DNA from: Pollenia angustigena
Lineage: Eukaryota > Arthropoda > Insecta > Diptera > Polleniidae
Assembly: GCA_930367215.1 (NCBI GenBank)
Contig: OV884060.1
Span: 99,534,151-99,598,150, forward strand
Direction of reading: 5' to 3'
Length of the DNA: 64,000 bases
Of the stretch, positions 22,503 to 32,938 are shown one piece after another (positions within the stretch are counted from its first letter, which is position 1; the number at the start of each line of letters is the position of its first letter). The translations under genes were made by a program, and so were the position numbers. The notes below the pieces were generated by a model. The model saw only the letters and a list, made by a program, of their open reading frames with translations. It did no database searches and was not told the DNA's origin.

Positions 22503-23319
22503 AATTTCACCATATACATTTTATTTTCATTCTAGAAGTGTAAGCCAAAGCAGGTTGTCTTTAAAGATAAATGTTATTTTAAACTAACAAATTTTATACA
22601 TAAGCAAAAATTGAGGAAAAACCAAAATCTAGACCCATCTTTAAGCATACCGATCGACACAAAATATCTTTTTAAGGTGATCTAACGGTGTCCATCCGTC
22701 CTTCTGGGTGATTGTTTGTCCATGTAAACCTTGTGCGAAAGTTGCAAATTTGTTGATAATTTGATAAAATTTGGTAAAAACATTTTCATTGCACTAAGGA
22801 CATAAGGACAAACCTGTGTAAATGGTAAGAATCGGTCTAAAATTCCGTAAAAGATTGTGTTCAAAAACCATTTAATTGTGCTCGTATTTAAACCTTATTT
22901 GCCTGAAAAATATTTTAGTAACTGCAATTAATTTTTTTTTTTGGAATCGGTTAAGATTTGGCCCATCCGTAAAAAGCTTTAACGTTCTTTTAAATGTTAA
23001 TACTTATATAAAATTCAGCGACTATCCCTAAAAATCCATTTAAGACAAAAAACCTCATATACATAGATGGTATATCTATATAATCAGCCATTTCACGGAA
23101 TACAATTCCGTACGGAATGATTCGTTTGGAATCGAAGAAAACATATTTGTTTATTGATAGAAAGTGTATTTTGATATTTTTTGGCCTTTCAGATACAGAA
23201 AACTCCCATCAAGCTCATGAAAACAAAAATGGTTTCATTCCGAATGGCTTAGCTGCAAATAGAGCCTATTTTGCACATTTAAACTTGTTTAAAATTCCCG
23301 TCTTTTGTCAAACAGCTGT
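22503..23319. other. Fly dispersed repeat and unassigned sequence
   Basis: Around 22655-22850 there is a block (ccgatcgacacaaaatatc, gtgtccatccgtccttctgg, aaaccttgtgcgaaagttg) resembling parts of 47740-47900 and 51110-51300, a dispersed fly repeat. An inverted gattccgt/acggaat-like cluster sits near 23095-23120. No gene seen. Confidence 0.45.
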
Positions 23320-23772
23320 AAAATGACCATATATATATCGAAATTAAGACCGATAATGACATATGGCTGTGAAATATGGACCTTGACAAATGCAGAAGAA
23401 AACAGCTTACGCATAGCCGAGAGGAAGATCCTTTGGAAAATATTTGGAGCTAAAGTTGATGATAATGGAACTTGTATACAAAGAACACATGAAGAATTAC
23501 TGAAGCTATGCAATCGAGAAGATATAATAAAATTCTGCAAATCTAAACGCTTAAGATATAACACAGATGAAGGAGAATATACCGCAGAAAAGTATTACTG
23601 ATTACAAACCAACAACCGAAAGACGACCCGGAAGACCTAGAATAAGATGGTAAGATTGCGTGAAGGCTGACGCCAGAAAGCTTGGTATTAGTGACTGGAG
23701 ACAGATTGCAGAAGATCGCAACACAAGGAGGAAAATTGTAGAAGCCAAAGCTCACATGATGATGATGATGAC
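23320..23772 (+). pseudogene. LINE reverse transcriptase C-terminal end (RTE-like) with (GAT)n tail
   Basis: A frame from about 23326 reads IYISKLRPIMTYGCEIWTLT, RKILWKIFGAKVDDNG and KFCKSKRLRYN. After a disruption, the frame 23606-23755 reads TTERRPGRPRIRW-stop-DCVKADARKLG ... DWRQIAEDRN ... AKAH. These are the thumb and C-terminal motifs of non-LTR reverse transcriptases, and the (GAT)n end (23755-23770) resembles the microsatellite tails of RTE-type elements. 5'-truncated, with at least one frameshift and one stop. The clade assignment is tentative. Confidence 0.75.
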
Positions 23773-24079
23773 ATGGCTGAATGGCGGCATGAAATAACCG
23801 CCCAAAATATAACCCCCCAAAAAAAAATAACCACCCTTATTCCATTTAGCGTCATCAATACGAAACGATAACGTTTTGTGTCGATTCTTGGAAATTGGTA
23901 TGCCCATTGTCAATATCAAGTTTTATCGATAAGCGTCGATGTATTTTTGGTATGCCGTACGAAACGTTAACGGCGGCATCGATTAAAATTGACTCTGATT
24001 TTGTCGTCAGTCTTATTGGTGTCGAAACAGTTTTATTCCTTTTTAATTTTGTTTTTAACAATAATCTTGATTTTAAAAA

Positions 24080-24304
24080 ATGGAAAAAGAAAAAAAAATT
24101 ACAAATACTCGCCAATTTGATATGTTAGTCCAGGAGATGGAAAAAAATCCTGCACTTGCCAAAGGTTTTCAAAAAGGCAGTGTTCCTTTTGATTTTAAAG
24201 AGCAGTGGGAAAGAATTTCAATAATACTAAATGCCTTTGGAGTCAATATTTTTATGTGGGTACCATCCACACACCCAACGACACCAGGAAAGTCAGATTT
24301 TTGA
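24080..24304 (+). CDS. Harbinger accessory Myb/SANT-like DNA-binding protein, truncated
   Basis: Starts at ATG 24080. Residues 9-60 read TRQFDMLVQEMEKNPALAKG ... FKEQWERISIILNAFG, the tryptophan-spaced helical pattern of the Myb/SANT-like (MADF/zeste-type) proteins encoded beside PIF/Harbinger transposases. In the family this partner binds the element ends and helps the transposase reach DNA. The domain is followed after about residue 60 by sequence that is antisense to the transposase gene, so the C-terminus was lost in an internal deletion joining the two convergent genes. Start supported by context only. Confidence 0.7.
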   Translation: MEKEKKITNTRQFDMLVQEMEKNPALAKGFQKGSVPFDFKEQWERISIILNAFGVNIFMWVPSTHPTTPGKSDF

Positions 24305-24797
24305 AAAAAATGCAGTTTTGATTCAGTTTTTTCTTCGTCTGTCATAACAAATTTTATCCATTGTGGACAAATTTTCCTTTCCAAAACATTCAGAATCTCC
24401 GAAATTATCTTAGACACTACTGGCTGCGATAATCCTAAGTTAAAATCATTAGCGACACTAAACTGGTAGGATCCTTGCGCTAAAAACCTTAACGTTGCCG
24501 CAAATTTTATGGTATTTGAAATGTGTGTCGACCTGACTCCCACTTTTAAATGTGGTGTAATAGTATCCAGCACATACTTAAATGCATCTTTATTTAAGCG
24601 AAAACAACTTTCGAACCTTTCAAACAAATAAGAAATTACCTCCTGGCAAATAGAAAGAACACTTAATTTATTACTTACTTATCATCTGGTAATTGAAATA
24701 TGTTTGATTTCTGCCTTATAAATCTTCTTTGCAACACCAAGTTTTTCTTATTTTCCTCATCATTCGGATCAGAATTACAAATAGGAACAAAAAACAT
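24169..24797 (-). pseudogene. HARBI1-like PIF/Harbinger transposase, N-terminal part
   Basis: A first exon from ATG 24797 reads MFFVPICNSDPNDEENK ... RQKSNIFQLPDD. A likely 36-bp intron (gtaagt at 24678, ttgccag ending 24643) leads to the frame 24642-24169: FERFESCFRLNKDAFKYVLD, AATLRFLAQGSYQFSVAN, LSQPVVSKIISEIL and VVGCVDGTHIKI. The last contains the first catalytic Asp of the DDE domain. The second Asp and the Glu are missing, because homology stops near 24255 where the frame runs into the complement of the Myb/SANT gene. As drawn, the splice leaves the frame off by one base, so an indel or a different acceptor is likely. Non-functional. Confidence 0.85.
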
Positions 24798-25219
24798 TTT
24801 AGTTGTTTAAAAATATCAAGAAAAATGTTTAATAAAAACTGTAAACAAAACAAACCAACTGTCTAAATTATTAGAGATGTGGTTTAAAAAACGATAAACA
24901 ATCGACATCGTTACATTGCTGTTATGGCATACAAGTTTTGTATCGAATTGATGACGATGTCGATAAAAATTGATTTTGATATTAAATTGATGACGATGAC
25001 GACGACGCTAAACGGAATAAGGGTGAATGAAATAATCCCCCAAAGGTTTGTACAGAGAACAACAAAAACGATTTTTGGGGTGTTATTTCATTTTGTTTGG
25101 GGTGTTATTTCAATTTTTTAATTGGGGTATTATTTCATATGAAATTATCCCCCAATAAATCATTATGAAATAAAGCCCCAATATAGTTTTTGGGGGATTA
25201 TTTCATTTTCAAATTTATA

Positions 25220-25580
25220 ATGAAAAAGTTTTTGGGCGCAAGGATTTATCCACTTTGGTATACAGAACACCGGTTTCGATAAATAAAGCTGCCCTGCATA
25301 ACCGGCCTTCGGCCGGGCGCAATGGTTTTCTTCTATATGGTATACCAAACATCGGCTTCGCTAACTAAAGCTTCTCTGCGTAGCCGGGTCGAGTCGGTTT
25401 TTTTATACTATAGAGGAGAAAATCCTGGCGCTATGCAGAGAAGCTTTAGTTAGCGAAGCCGGTGTTTGTTATACCATAGAGGAAAAAGTCATTGCGCCCG
25501 GCCAAAGGCCGGCCATGCAGAAGAGCCTTAGTTGGCGAAGCTTGTGTTTGGCATATAATACCATGCTATATATCGCGTGA
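25220..25580. repeat. Alternating inverted copies of a 'tataccaaaca-cggcttcgctaac' motif
   Basis: Copies of a roughly 50-bp segment (ggtatac ... cggcttcgctaactaaagc) occur at about 25256-25310, 25338-25390, 25430-25485 and 25490-25560 in alternating orientation. They include ggccttcggccgggcgcaat and its inverse, are unusually G+C-rich for the window, and give strong hairpin potential. Related pieces occur at 55685-55790. Confidence 0.65.
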
Positions 25581-26179
25581 TTCTTTAAAGCAAAACTGTA
25601 TAATTGATTGTATTACATATATTGGGCTCTTATTTCATTTCAGAAATTGGGGTTTTATTTCATATGAAATAAGCCCCCAAAAATTAGGGAATTATTTCAT
25701 TTATGTTTGGGGCATTATTTCTTTTCGTTGGAAGCTAATTTCATTTTCGAAATTGGTGCTTTCTTGCATATGAAATAAGGCCCCACGCTTTGGGGGGTTA
25801 TTTCATTATTTTTTTGGGGGGTTATTTCATGCCGCCTGGCTGAATATTCGGCGCAAATTATACATTTTTTAAATGCAAATATTATTAAATTGTTGAATGT
25901 CTGGTATTTAAATAAGCCATTTTGGTTTTTTGATGCATATTGTTAACAATTTTTAGGACATATTTTAAATTTTTTTATTGCATATTTAATGCGCATAAAA
26001 CGCTTTTTTTAGAGCATATTTCTGGTTTCCCTGTTAATAAGAAATTATGGCGTTATTATGGCTGCAAAGTTTTGGACAATGAAGTACTCAATTATGTAAA
26101 ATGGAGTAGAAGCATTTATATTCAAAAATGTTTAATAGAATGCAATTTTTATTTTTATTATTAACATTTTTCCAAACAG

Positions 26180-26374
26180 AGAGCACAGACTCACTCACCT
26201 TCGCTGCCATTAGGCTTAGAGGCAGCATTCGCTAAGCAACGTGGACAGGATGCAGTCAAGTCGATAAGACTATGTTCCGGAGCCGCAAAGGGAAGACTTT
26301 TATACGTAAATGTGGTTGGTGTTGGTGGAGCTAAGTACTCATATAAAATGTTTTTACCATTAAGTTATAAATAA
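26180..26374 (+). CDS. Candidate exon, unrecognised (strand uncertain)
   Basis: A G+C-richer island that stands out from its surroundings. On the plus strand a plausible acceptor (tttttccaaacag, ending 26179) opens a 64-codon frame ending at 26374 (PSLPLGLEAAFAKQRG ... AAKGRLLYVNVVGVGG). On the minus strand a frame is open too (SLPFAAPEHSLIDL ... CLANAASKPNG) and ends at a good donor, gaag/gtgagt, near 26202. Coding on one strand is likely from composition, but I cannot decide which. No family recognised. Confidence 0.35.
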   Translation, partial: RAQTHSPSLPLGLEAAFAKQRGQDAVKSIRLCSGAAKGRLLYVNVVGVGGAKYSYKMFLPLSYK

Positions 26375-26751
26375 ACATAATAAATAATACAAGTTAGTTT
26401 ATACTAATGCCTGTTCATAAAAATATTTTCAATTTAAAAAAGGTTTACAAATCAAATTTTCTTTAAAAAATTTACTAAATAAACGTTTGTTACATTTGAT
26501 AATCGTTTATGAATACGGGGCTACACAGTGATGGCAACTTAGCCCTTTTTAAAGTACCTGAAACGTGATAAAAAATGTTTAGCCCTCAACTAAAAATTTT
26601 ATATTGGCCCTCTTTTATGATAATATAAAGTGCAAAAAATAACAGGGTTGGCATCCTATGACGATACCGTTTAAATACCGATAAATTTGAATACCAGTAT
26701 TGATACCGACACCAAAATTATTATTTTTCCTTAAAATATTGGTGTACATAT

Positions 26752-28542
26752 CAGAGATCAGCAATGAATCGTTTTTTCGCTACTCATACTGACTCATGCA
26801 ATTGTAAGTATAAGTGCGTAGAAATCATTTAAACTAACCCAGCCAACAAAATACTCCGACGTTGTCTGAATCAGACATTTCTTGCAAATGTCTGACTTCA
26901 TTCTTAGAGACTTCGTACAGATTTCTGTCAGACACTGAATATACGTGCTGTCTGGCCGCTTTCTGGTCGATTTCGCATGGATATATCGGGGGGAATTTAT
27001 CAACTGATATGTCTAATAGATTTCTGACGGAATTCATAAAGATGTGTCCATCGGTACTTTTTTATAAATGGCAATTGTCATTAAATTGAAAATAATTTTC
27101 ATATTATTTTATTGTTCAAAAAAAGTTTAAGAAATGGTACGTACGTGTAAAATTGTCAATTATATAGTCTTATTTTGCAATAGAATTATAGTCTTTTTTT
27201 TTTAAAAAAACATACATAGGTAGAGATGTCTCGGATTTTCTAAGACTCAAAAAAATTCATGGGAATCGGAAAAATCTTTCTTTTGTTCAGCAAGTTTAAA
27301 ATAAACACATCAAATTTTGGCTGGTATTCTTTAATAACATAACGTGGAGCAGTCCTAAGAATCGCAAGGTAATGTGAAATATCTGTGTTCTAAAAATTAC
27401 ATTTTGTAATGTAACTAAAACATATTTGTTTTTTAGTTTTTATACTTCTCTTAATATTTGTTTAGAGAAAGTATCAAGAACAAGAATCTGCTCCTTGGAT
27501 GGCATCGACAAAAAATTTGTTCAACATATCCAAGAAAAGATGAAAAGCGCTATAAAGACTTAAAAAAAGTAAATTTAAAGAAAATTAATTTTATTTATGT
27601 ATGAACCAAAGAATAGCTGTACTATGCATCAAAGTCTGTCCCTTTATTGGATAGGATTGAAAAAACTTAATAAAAAGAAAAACAATTTATAATAATCTCG
27701 TTTAACTTTTGATCAAATTTCTACAAGACATCTCTTAGATTTCTGTAAGAAGTCTGTGCGATTAGTCGATCAGCTATCTATCAGAAAACAATAAGAATGT
27801 CGGCTAAAATATCCGAATTTCCCATGCCTTTTTCATTAGATTTCTGTCAGATATCTATCAGAAATGCCGACAAAAAACCAAAATTTTCCACGACATATCT
27901 GTCAGAATTCGTGTCAACCACTTCATACGTTTTTGGGTCAGAAATCTGACAGAATTCGTATACGATTCCGACTTTTTTGCCGACGTTTCTCTCAGATATC
28001 TGAACGACGTCGGATTATTTTGCTGGCTGGGAAACTACTCTGATTCACTTATACTCACAAGAGAAATATTTATGAGTGCGACGTCGACATTATACGCATA
28101 CTCATAAATGACCTCAGCTTGATTTCTAATTTCAAGAAAATACTTACAATACTCACAATGATTCAAATCATTTAGCTCATCCATTTACCGTTTTAACACA
28201 ACAGATAAAATACACAACTCAATAATCAGCGCTGCCAGATAAATTTGCCAAAAAATCGTCCACTTCATACATGTAACTTTAATAAACTGTAATTGCCAAA
28301 TCGTCACTTTGCTATTTCGGGGACAAATCTGGCAGCCTCGCATTTTGCTTCGCCTATACACATTGAGTTGAGTAGATTCTAAATCAAACACTACAAATGT
28401 TGCTAAGTATGAGTACGATGAAACTTTTGAGTGAATATGAGTTTGAATAACATTGGAATAAGTATGAGTGCGTATAAGTACAAGAATTTATGAGTCATGA
28501 TTTAGCTCTACTCACTTTTTCACTACTCATTGCTGATCTCTG
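26752..28542. mobile_element. hAT-type element with subterminal 'actcatac' repeats
   Basis: TIRs cagagatcagcaatga / tcattgctgatctctg and a perfect 8-bp TSD GTACATAT (26744-26751 and 28543-28550) mark a hAT insertion of 1791 bp. Both subterminal zones carry many copies of gagtatgag/ctcatactc-like motifs, the kind of transposase-binding repeats hAT elements have. No transposase is visible, and most of the body is a second element inserted at 26838-28031. Confidence 0.88.
26838..28031. mobile_element. Nested TIR element with 'tttctgtcaga' subterminal repeats
   Basis: Ends cccagccaacaaaata / tattttgctggctggg; flanks aaactaa and aaactac suggest a 6-7 bp TSD. Both sides carry numerous atttctgtcaga motifs in both orientations (about 26870-27050 and 27720-28010). 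The short frames around 26800-27090 are by-products of these repeats. Superfamily unassigned. Confidence 0.75.
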
Positions 28543-28677
28543 GTACATATACCGTTTACCTTTATACTGGTATTATACCGGTACATTCGTTTCGCTATTA
28601 AACATTATATAAATATTTAAAATAGTTATTGTTAAGTTTTAACACTTGTGCTAATGGAAAAAATATTTGTTAACTTA

Positions 28678-28816
28678 CTGCCTGTTTTTAGAAAACGTAA
28701 GCAAGTGAGTGAGTGAGAAATTATATTGAAAACAACAATAAAAAACGAAAATTTGTTTTTGTTTTCAATATAATTTCTCACTCACTCACTTGCTTACGTT
28801 TTCTAAAAACAGGCAG
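28678..28816. mobile_element. Snap-back MITE, Harbinger-type TSD
   Basis: 139 bp, almost entirely a perfect inverted repeat: roughly 57-bp arms from ctgcctgtttttagaaaacg to its complement, with a short A+T loop. It is flanked by TTA on both sides (28675-28677, 28817-28819), the 3-bp target duplication of PIF/Harbinger elements. The arms include (gtga)n-like and cactcactcac stretches. Confidence 0.88.
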
Positions 28817-29430
28817 TTAAAGGAAATAAAAAGAAAGGAATTCTGAGAATAAAGCCCTACTACATATGTGCATTTCTTTTGGATCCATGTGGAAATATCT
28901 TTGTTTCGATAAATTTTCTGCGAATTTTTTTATTTACATAAATTGTACAACGTGTTGCTTTTTTGTGAATCAAATTTTTTATTAAGTATGTATTGAAAAA
29001 TTAATAACTTTAGTTACGAAAAATATTATTGTTTTGTTATGTAATTTATTTTAATCAAAAAGCTAATTAAAATACATATCGTTAGTCTAATTCGCAAATG
29101 TGTTAAGTCCCTTTTTTCAAACTTACAGGAGACACAAAAAACATTGTAGCTTTTTCAGTTTTTTAAATTTGTAAACTTTCTCTTTAAATGACCTTGATCA
29201 AAAATCGATTTCCACAAAATCTTGGGAGGGAAATTCACACTTTTCGGACTTAGCATTTTTGCTTTGTAAACTTATTCGTTTTATTGTGGACTTAGCACAT
29301 TTTCCTACAACCAGTTTTAATTTTAAAATAACTTTGTTAATTTGATTTTTTCTTATTAATTTTATTAAAAAAAACAGAAACTTTAGACTAGCTCAGTTAA
29401 TTTTTAATAAAAAGATACAAAAATATAACT

Positions 29431-29700
29431 TTATACACTTTTAAGGTTTATTTGCAATAATTTGTCTTCTTCCTTGATAAAGTTGCTGCCAATGTTCAAA
29501 GTCTGTAGGATCAATTCATCAACTTTCTGCGGTGATATTTTCCATACATCAGAAATTATAAAATATATTTCTTTGCTTGGGGTGTACTTTATAGTTCTTA
29601 TGTCTGTCACTTTTCTATCGCCTTTATTACGCCCAGGTCTGATATTCTTAAGAAATTGAACGTTATCAAATGTTTTGAAAAAATTATGATCTAAATACAT
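29431..29700 (-). CDS. Unrecognised transposon-type ORF remnant
   Basis: A 89-codon minus-strand frame with coding-like composition: RPGRNKGDRKVTDIRTIKYT then PSKEIYFIISDVW and KKVDELIL-like text. The basic GRNKGDRKVTDIR stretch recalls short proteins that accompany insect DNA transposons, but I cannot name the family. It lies inside the TA-flanked TIR element and ends near the junction with the 580-bp repeat copy. Probably a fragment; the ATG at 29700 may not be the true start. Confidence 0.4.
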   Translation of the reverse strand: MYLDHNFFKTFDNVQFLKNIRPGRNKGDRKVTDIRTIKYTPSKEIYFIISDVWKISPQKVDELILQTLNIGSNFIKEEDKLLQINLKSV

Positions 29701-29724
29701 AACCCAAAGTTTAATATTTTATTA

Positions 29725-30195
29725 GGCCAAAGTTCATCAAATTTAATTTTCATTTAATTATTTTTATGAAAAAAGGAATTTTACAAGATGAAATTAATTA
29801 AAATTTATTGATACCTAGTAAAAACTTCGCCTACAAAATAATGTGTTGAGTAATCAGAAAAACATTAAAGCACGACTTACAATTCTACTGAAAGAAACAA
29901 TGAATTTTACAAGGGATGTCCCAAAATAAACGCATTCAAAGGTAAGTCATTATTTTTTTACCTTAATACATCCAGAAAAAAGTAGTTATAGAAGCAGTTT
30001 GTGAAAAAAAGCTACTAAATAATGAGTTATAGAAGCTATTAATTTTGAAAAAGTAAGCGAAGTTTTTAGTGGGTAGTTTTTCCTTCTTGACTGAATCTGG
30101 GCTCGAACCCAGACGTTTTTACGGACAGGTTACCGTTACATGTTTCGATTGCAACCACTCAATCTCTTCAGAGGGGTTTGCCGTTTTGCATTGAA
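29725..30195 (-). repeat. Solo 580-bp repeat copy, split by a MITE
   Basis: Reverse-orientation matches to the array unit at 29725-29813 (agttcatcaaatttaatttt ... ttttacaagatg) and 30074-30195 (ttcttgactgaatctgggct, gaacccagacgtttttacgg, ccactcaatctcttcagagg), interrupted at the same relative point by the element at 29814-30073. Confidence 0.82.
29814..30073. mobile_element. 260-bp MITE (cctagtaaaaacttcgcc family), copy 1
   Basis: Ends cctagtaaaaacttcgcc and gcgaagtttttagtggg are inverted repeats, flanked by TA on both sides; the interrupted 580-bp repeat shows the empty site. Its left half matches the reverse complement of about 49262-49414. Confidence 0.8.
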
Positions 30196-30749
30196 ATCTC
30201 AACTTTGGAAAAAAGTGGACTTAGCGTATTTGCGAATTATACTAACGATATGTATATACATAAATTTTTTTTTTAATAATTAATTAATATGTATGTGCAA
30301 TTTCCTACAAAGTAAATTTCATTATTTTAAATTCTATAGTTTTACGTTAATTATTTTAAAATTTTTATTTTTCTAATTAAAATGCTTGTGTTATTTTAGT
30401 TTTAATTTAAAACTTTAAGATGTATTAATAATATTTTCTTAAATTGAATAGTTTTAATAAAAAAATTAATAAAAAATTAAATAATGGTGTTTTCTTTTCT
30501 GACAAAAATGTTCCATGTATGCTACCATTCTTGCAGGTTTTTGTTCTATTCTAAAAATGTGTGCAAAAATGTGAAAAGTTGTCGTTTGCCTTTCTAAATA
30601 GCTTTCAACAATAAATGGCAAATTTGTTCCATTTCTTACCCGCAATTATAATTGATGCTTTAAACACATTCGAGACAGCAAGCTACCGACTTCAATATTT
30701 CAAAAATAGAATACATGTGTGTGTACGGTTATTTTCACGACGACACGGC

Positions 30750-31732
30750 CAGGGTTTAAAATGCTATCGCCATATTAGCAAAAGCAGCCAAATTTTGCCT
30801 TTTTCCTATTAAAAAAAAAAATCAAAATTAAAAAGCCGACAAGTTCCACTGCTAAAAAAGCCCACACTTTTCAAAAGCAGCAGCAAAATAAACACACAAA
30901 ATAATTGGCACTGGCTTTTTTCAGCTTTTGCTTTTTTAACAATTTGATGGAACTCAAAAAGCAACGGCAATTACTTTTATGTTGTAGGAAAAAATAGGTA
31001 GGAAAAAGAATGAAACAAACAGCTTCTGTCAAACAGCCGCCAAATCAAAAACCAATGCATGCTAATAGCCGCAAAATAGGAGATAAAAGCAGCAAAAAAG
31101 GTTGCAAAGGCACATGATTGCGAAAAAAAATACTCGACGACGACAAGTGATATTTTTCATGCAAAACAAACACAACAAGAATTTTTTATTTGTTTGGCGA
31201 GCAACAACAACATTACTACAACATTACTGAAGAAAGGCAAAAATTTATTTTTCCTCATCACCATAAAAAAACCATGTTGCTTGTACACTGATCAGTATTT
31301 TTTCGTTGTAATCTGCCTTTTTGCAGAGCTAATAGCTCTGCTCAGACTGCTTTTAGCACACACTTCCGCTGCTTTTCATTTTATTGAATCGGCTTTTTGT
31401 TATAACCAGCCAGAGAAGAATTTTTGTTCTTTGAATTTTAGATTTTTTTTTTGGTTTGTCTTTTTTAACTAGCTCTTCTTTCAGGAAAAAGTAAAAAAGC
31501 AAAAGGCGAAATAATTTTTTTTAGCTTTTGCTTTTTATGTGGTTGTCCATTTTTGTCGCTGGCTGGTAAAAAAGCAGTTGTCAGAAAATAAAAATATACA
31601 AAATAGGAGATTTGCTTTTTTGCACAAACGAAAAACAAAACATTGGCTGTTGGAAAAAAAATTACAAATTTCAATAGCAGTGGCAAAAGCAAAAATTAAA
31701 AGCATTCAGCTGATGGATGCTTTTAAACCCTG
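30750..31732. mobile_element. hAT-type element, non-autonomous, (aaaagc)-rich
   Basis: Ends cagggtttaaaatgc / gcttttaaaccctg with a perfect 8-bp TSD GACACGGC (30742-30749 and 31733-31740). The 983-bp body is dominated by gcaaaagc/gcttttgc motifs in both orientations. The frames at 31194-31472 and 31465-31692 are products of these repeats, and no transposase domain is seen. Confidence 0.85.
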
Positions 31733-31740
31733 GACACGGC

Positions 31741-32100
31741 TACATGGCTGCAGGTTGTTGTCTGTGCTTATTTTGTCGTTGTAGTCAAATTAAACTAATT
31801 TCTATTTTTACCTACTACAAAACAGAAAAAGTGTTGCTAAAAAAAAAATATATTTAAAGAATGAGTGCTTAAAAAAAAAATTTTTTTTTTTGTTAACAGA
31901 AAAGAATCGGCTTGAAACAAGAATATTAACTCGGCTCAACACCAAATTGATATTTTTATAATTTTTTAGTATTCTTGAAAGAAGTTCTATAGGAACATGT
32001 TGTTCGCGCCAACGCTCCTAGTTAAGGAGTTAAGGTCGTAAAAGTTGCAAAATACTTTATCCATATCTATTTAGGTAAAAAATGGACCTATAAAATACTG
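31741..32100. other. No recognisable feature
   Basis: A+T-rich sequence with an aacatgttgttcgcgccaac stretch near 31997; nothing assignable. Confidence 0.4.
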
Positions 32101-32312
32101 GGGTCTAATCACCGCATACGATATCGAGCAAAATTGATCGAAATTACTTATTTTGGTATTATGAAACTGGATATCGAATGAAATGTATTGAATTTGAAAT
32201 AATAGCATTCGTTATCGAGTTACTTAACATTTCATTTATCGAGTTTTCATTCGATACGTCAGTGTTCGATAGTTTATTCGATACGATAGTATCGAATGCG
32301 GTGATTAGACCC
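32101..32312. mobile_element. 212-bp MITE rich in atcgaa motifs
   Basis: Near-perfect ends gggtctaatcaccgcat / atgcggtgattagaccc, flanked by CTG on both sides (32098-32100 and 32313-32315). The interior is packed with tatcga/tcgaat motifs in both orientations. The plus-strand frame at 32178-32474 crosses its end and is incidental. Confidence 0.75.
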
Positions 32313-32610
32313 CTGTCATCATTTGAAAAATCTTCAAAATGTGTTTTAAATGGCGTTCAAAGGATGCCAATTTTCCATTTAAGAGGTAATATTATATATT
32401 CATACTCCGTGGCTTACATTTTTTTTCACAAAATTGGCTTTATCTTTAATTTATGTCGATATTTATTTATTTAACCCTTAGATATTTGTTTAATAAGCTT
32501 TTTCTGTATTGTGGGCTTTCGGCCTTGCGGAACACTTAATTAATTAATTATGTACATATAACAATAATTAAATATGGAACAAGTACATAAATTATTACCA
32601 CATATATTTT

Positions 32611-32938
32611 TTACTCAAACTTATAAATTAATTGAGAAATTTTCCAAAATAAAATAATTGAAAGCTTTATAGGTATACAATTCTATATGATGGACTAAAA
32701 ATATGGTTTATAAAATCATAAAGTATTCTTCCCTAAACATAGTCTTTTGAATTGTATTTCAAGAAAATTTTGCCTCAAAACACATTTAAAACTTATTTAA
32801 TTTTTTATGAATACGGCAGGTTATGTTTTAATAAATATATTAACAAAATTTTAAGTTTTGTAGAAGATCTTTCACTTGCGCAGAAGTAAAGTTTAATGTT
32901 CGAAAAAACATCACTTTTAAGAAACCTGGAGGCTTATT
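32611..32938 (+). repeat. Dispersed repeat R4, copy 2 (left part)
   Basis: Matches 7540-8030 with small indels up to the point where a TIR element interrupts it; the match resumes at about 33683 with cttttatgtgtca. Confidence 0.75.

Larger units (their letters stand above)
23783..25836. mobile_element. TIR element with 9-bp TSD, containing Harbinger genes
   Basis: Ends ggcggcatgaaataaccgcc and ggttatttcatgccgcc form inverted repeats, flanked by a perfect 9-bp duplication TGGCTGAAT (23774-23782 and 25837-25845). A 9-bp TSD suits Mutator-type elements, not PIF/Harbinger (3 bp). Inside, a second inverted pair (cccttattccatttagcg near 23834; cgctaaacggaataaggg ending near 25023) brackets the Harbinger genes, so a Harbinger may be nested. 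The right part has many gaaataa...cccccaa segments in alternating orientation. Confidence 0.7.
22206..26033. mobile_element. Large hAT-like element hosting several nested insertions
   Basis: Ends cagggaacccataaatatgc and gcatatttctggtttccctg are imperfect inverted repeats of the hAT type (CAGGG). They are flanked by GTAATAAG (22198-22205) and TTAATAAG (26034-26041), an 8-bp TSD with one mismatch. The subterminal DNA is rich in gcatatt repeats at both ends. No hAT transposase is visible; most of the interior is later insertions (22407-22490, 23320-23772, 23783-25836). Confidence 0.6.
29075..30252. mobile_element. TIR element, TA-flanked (catatcgttag family), with nested insertions
   Basis: Ends catatcgttagtctaattc and gaattatactaacgatatg pair as roughly 35-bp imperfect TIRs (including aagtcc near 29110). 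TA flanks both sides. Similar termini mark 36597-36988. It carries a transposon-like coding remnant (29431-29700), a solo copy of the 580-bp repeat, and a MITE inside that copy. The TA duplication suggests a Tc1/mariner-like mechanism. Confidence 0.75.

Noticed and set aside
26520..26760. Isolated hAT-like starts (cagtgatggcaac near 26526; cagggttggcatcc near 26643)
   Set aside because: No matching inverted partner or TSD was found, so no element was called.
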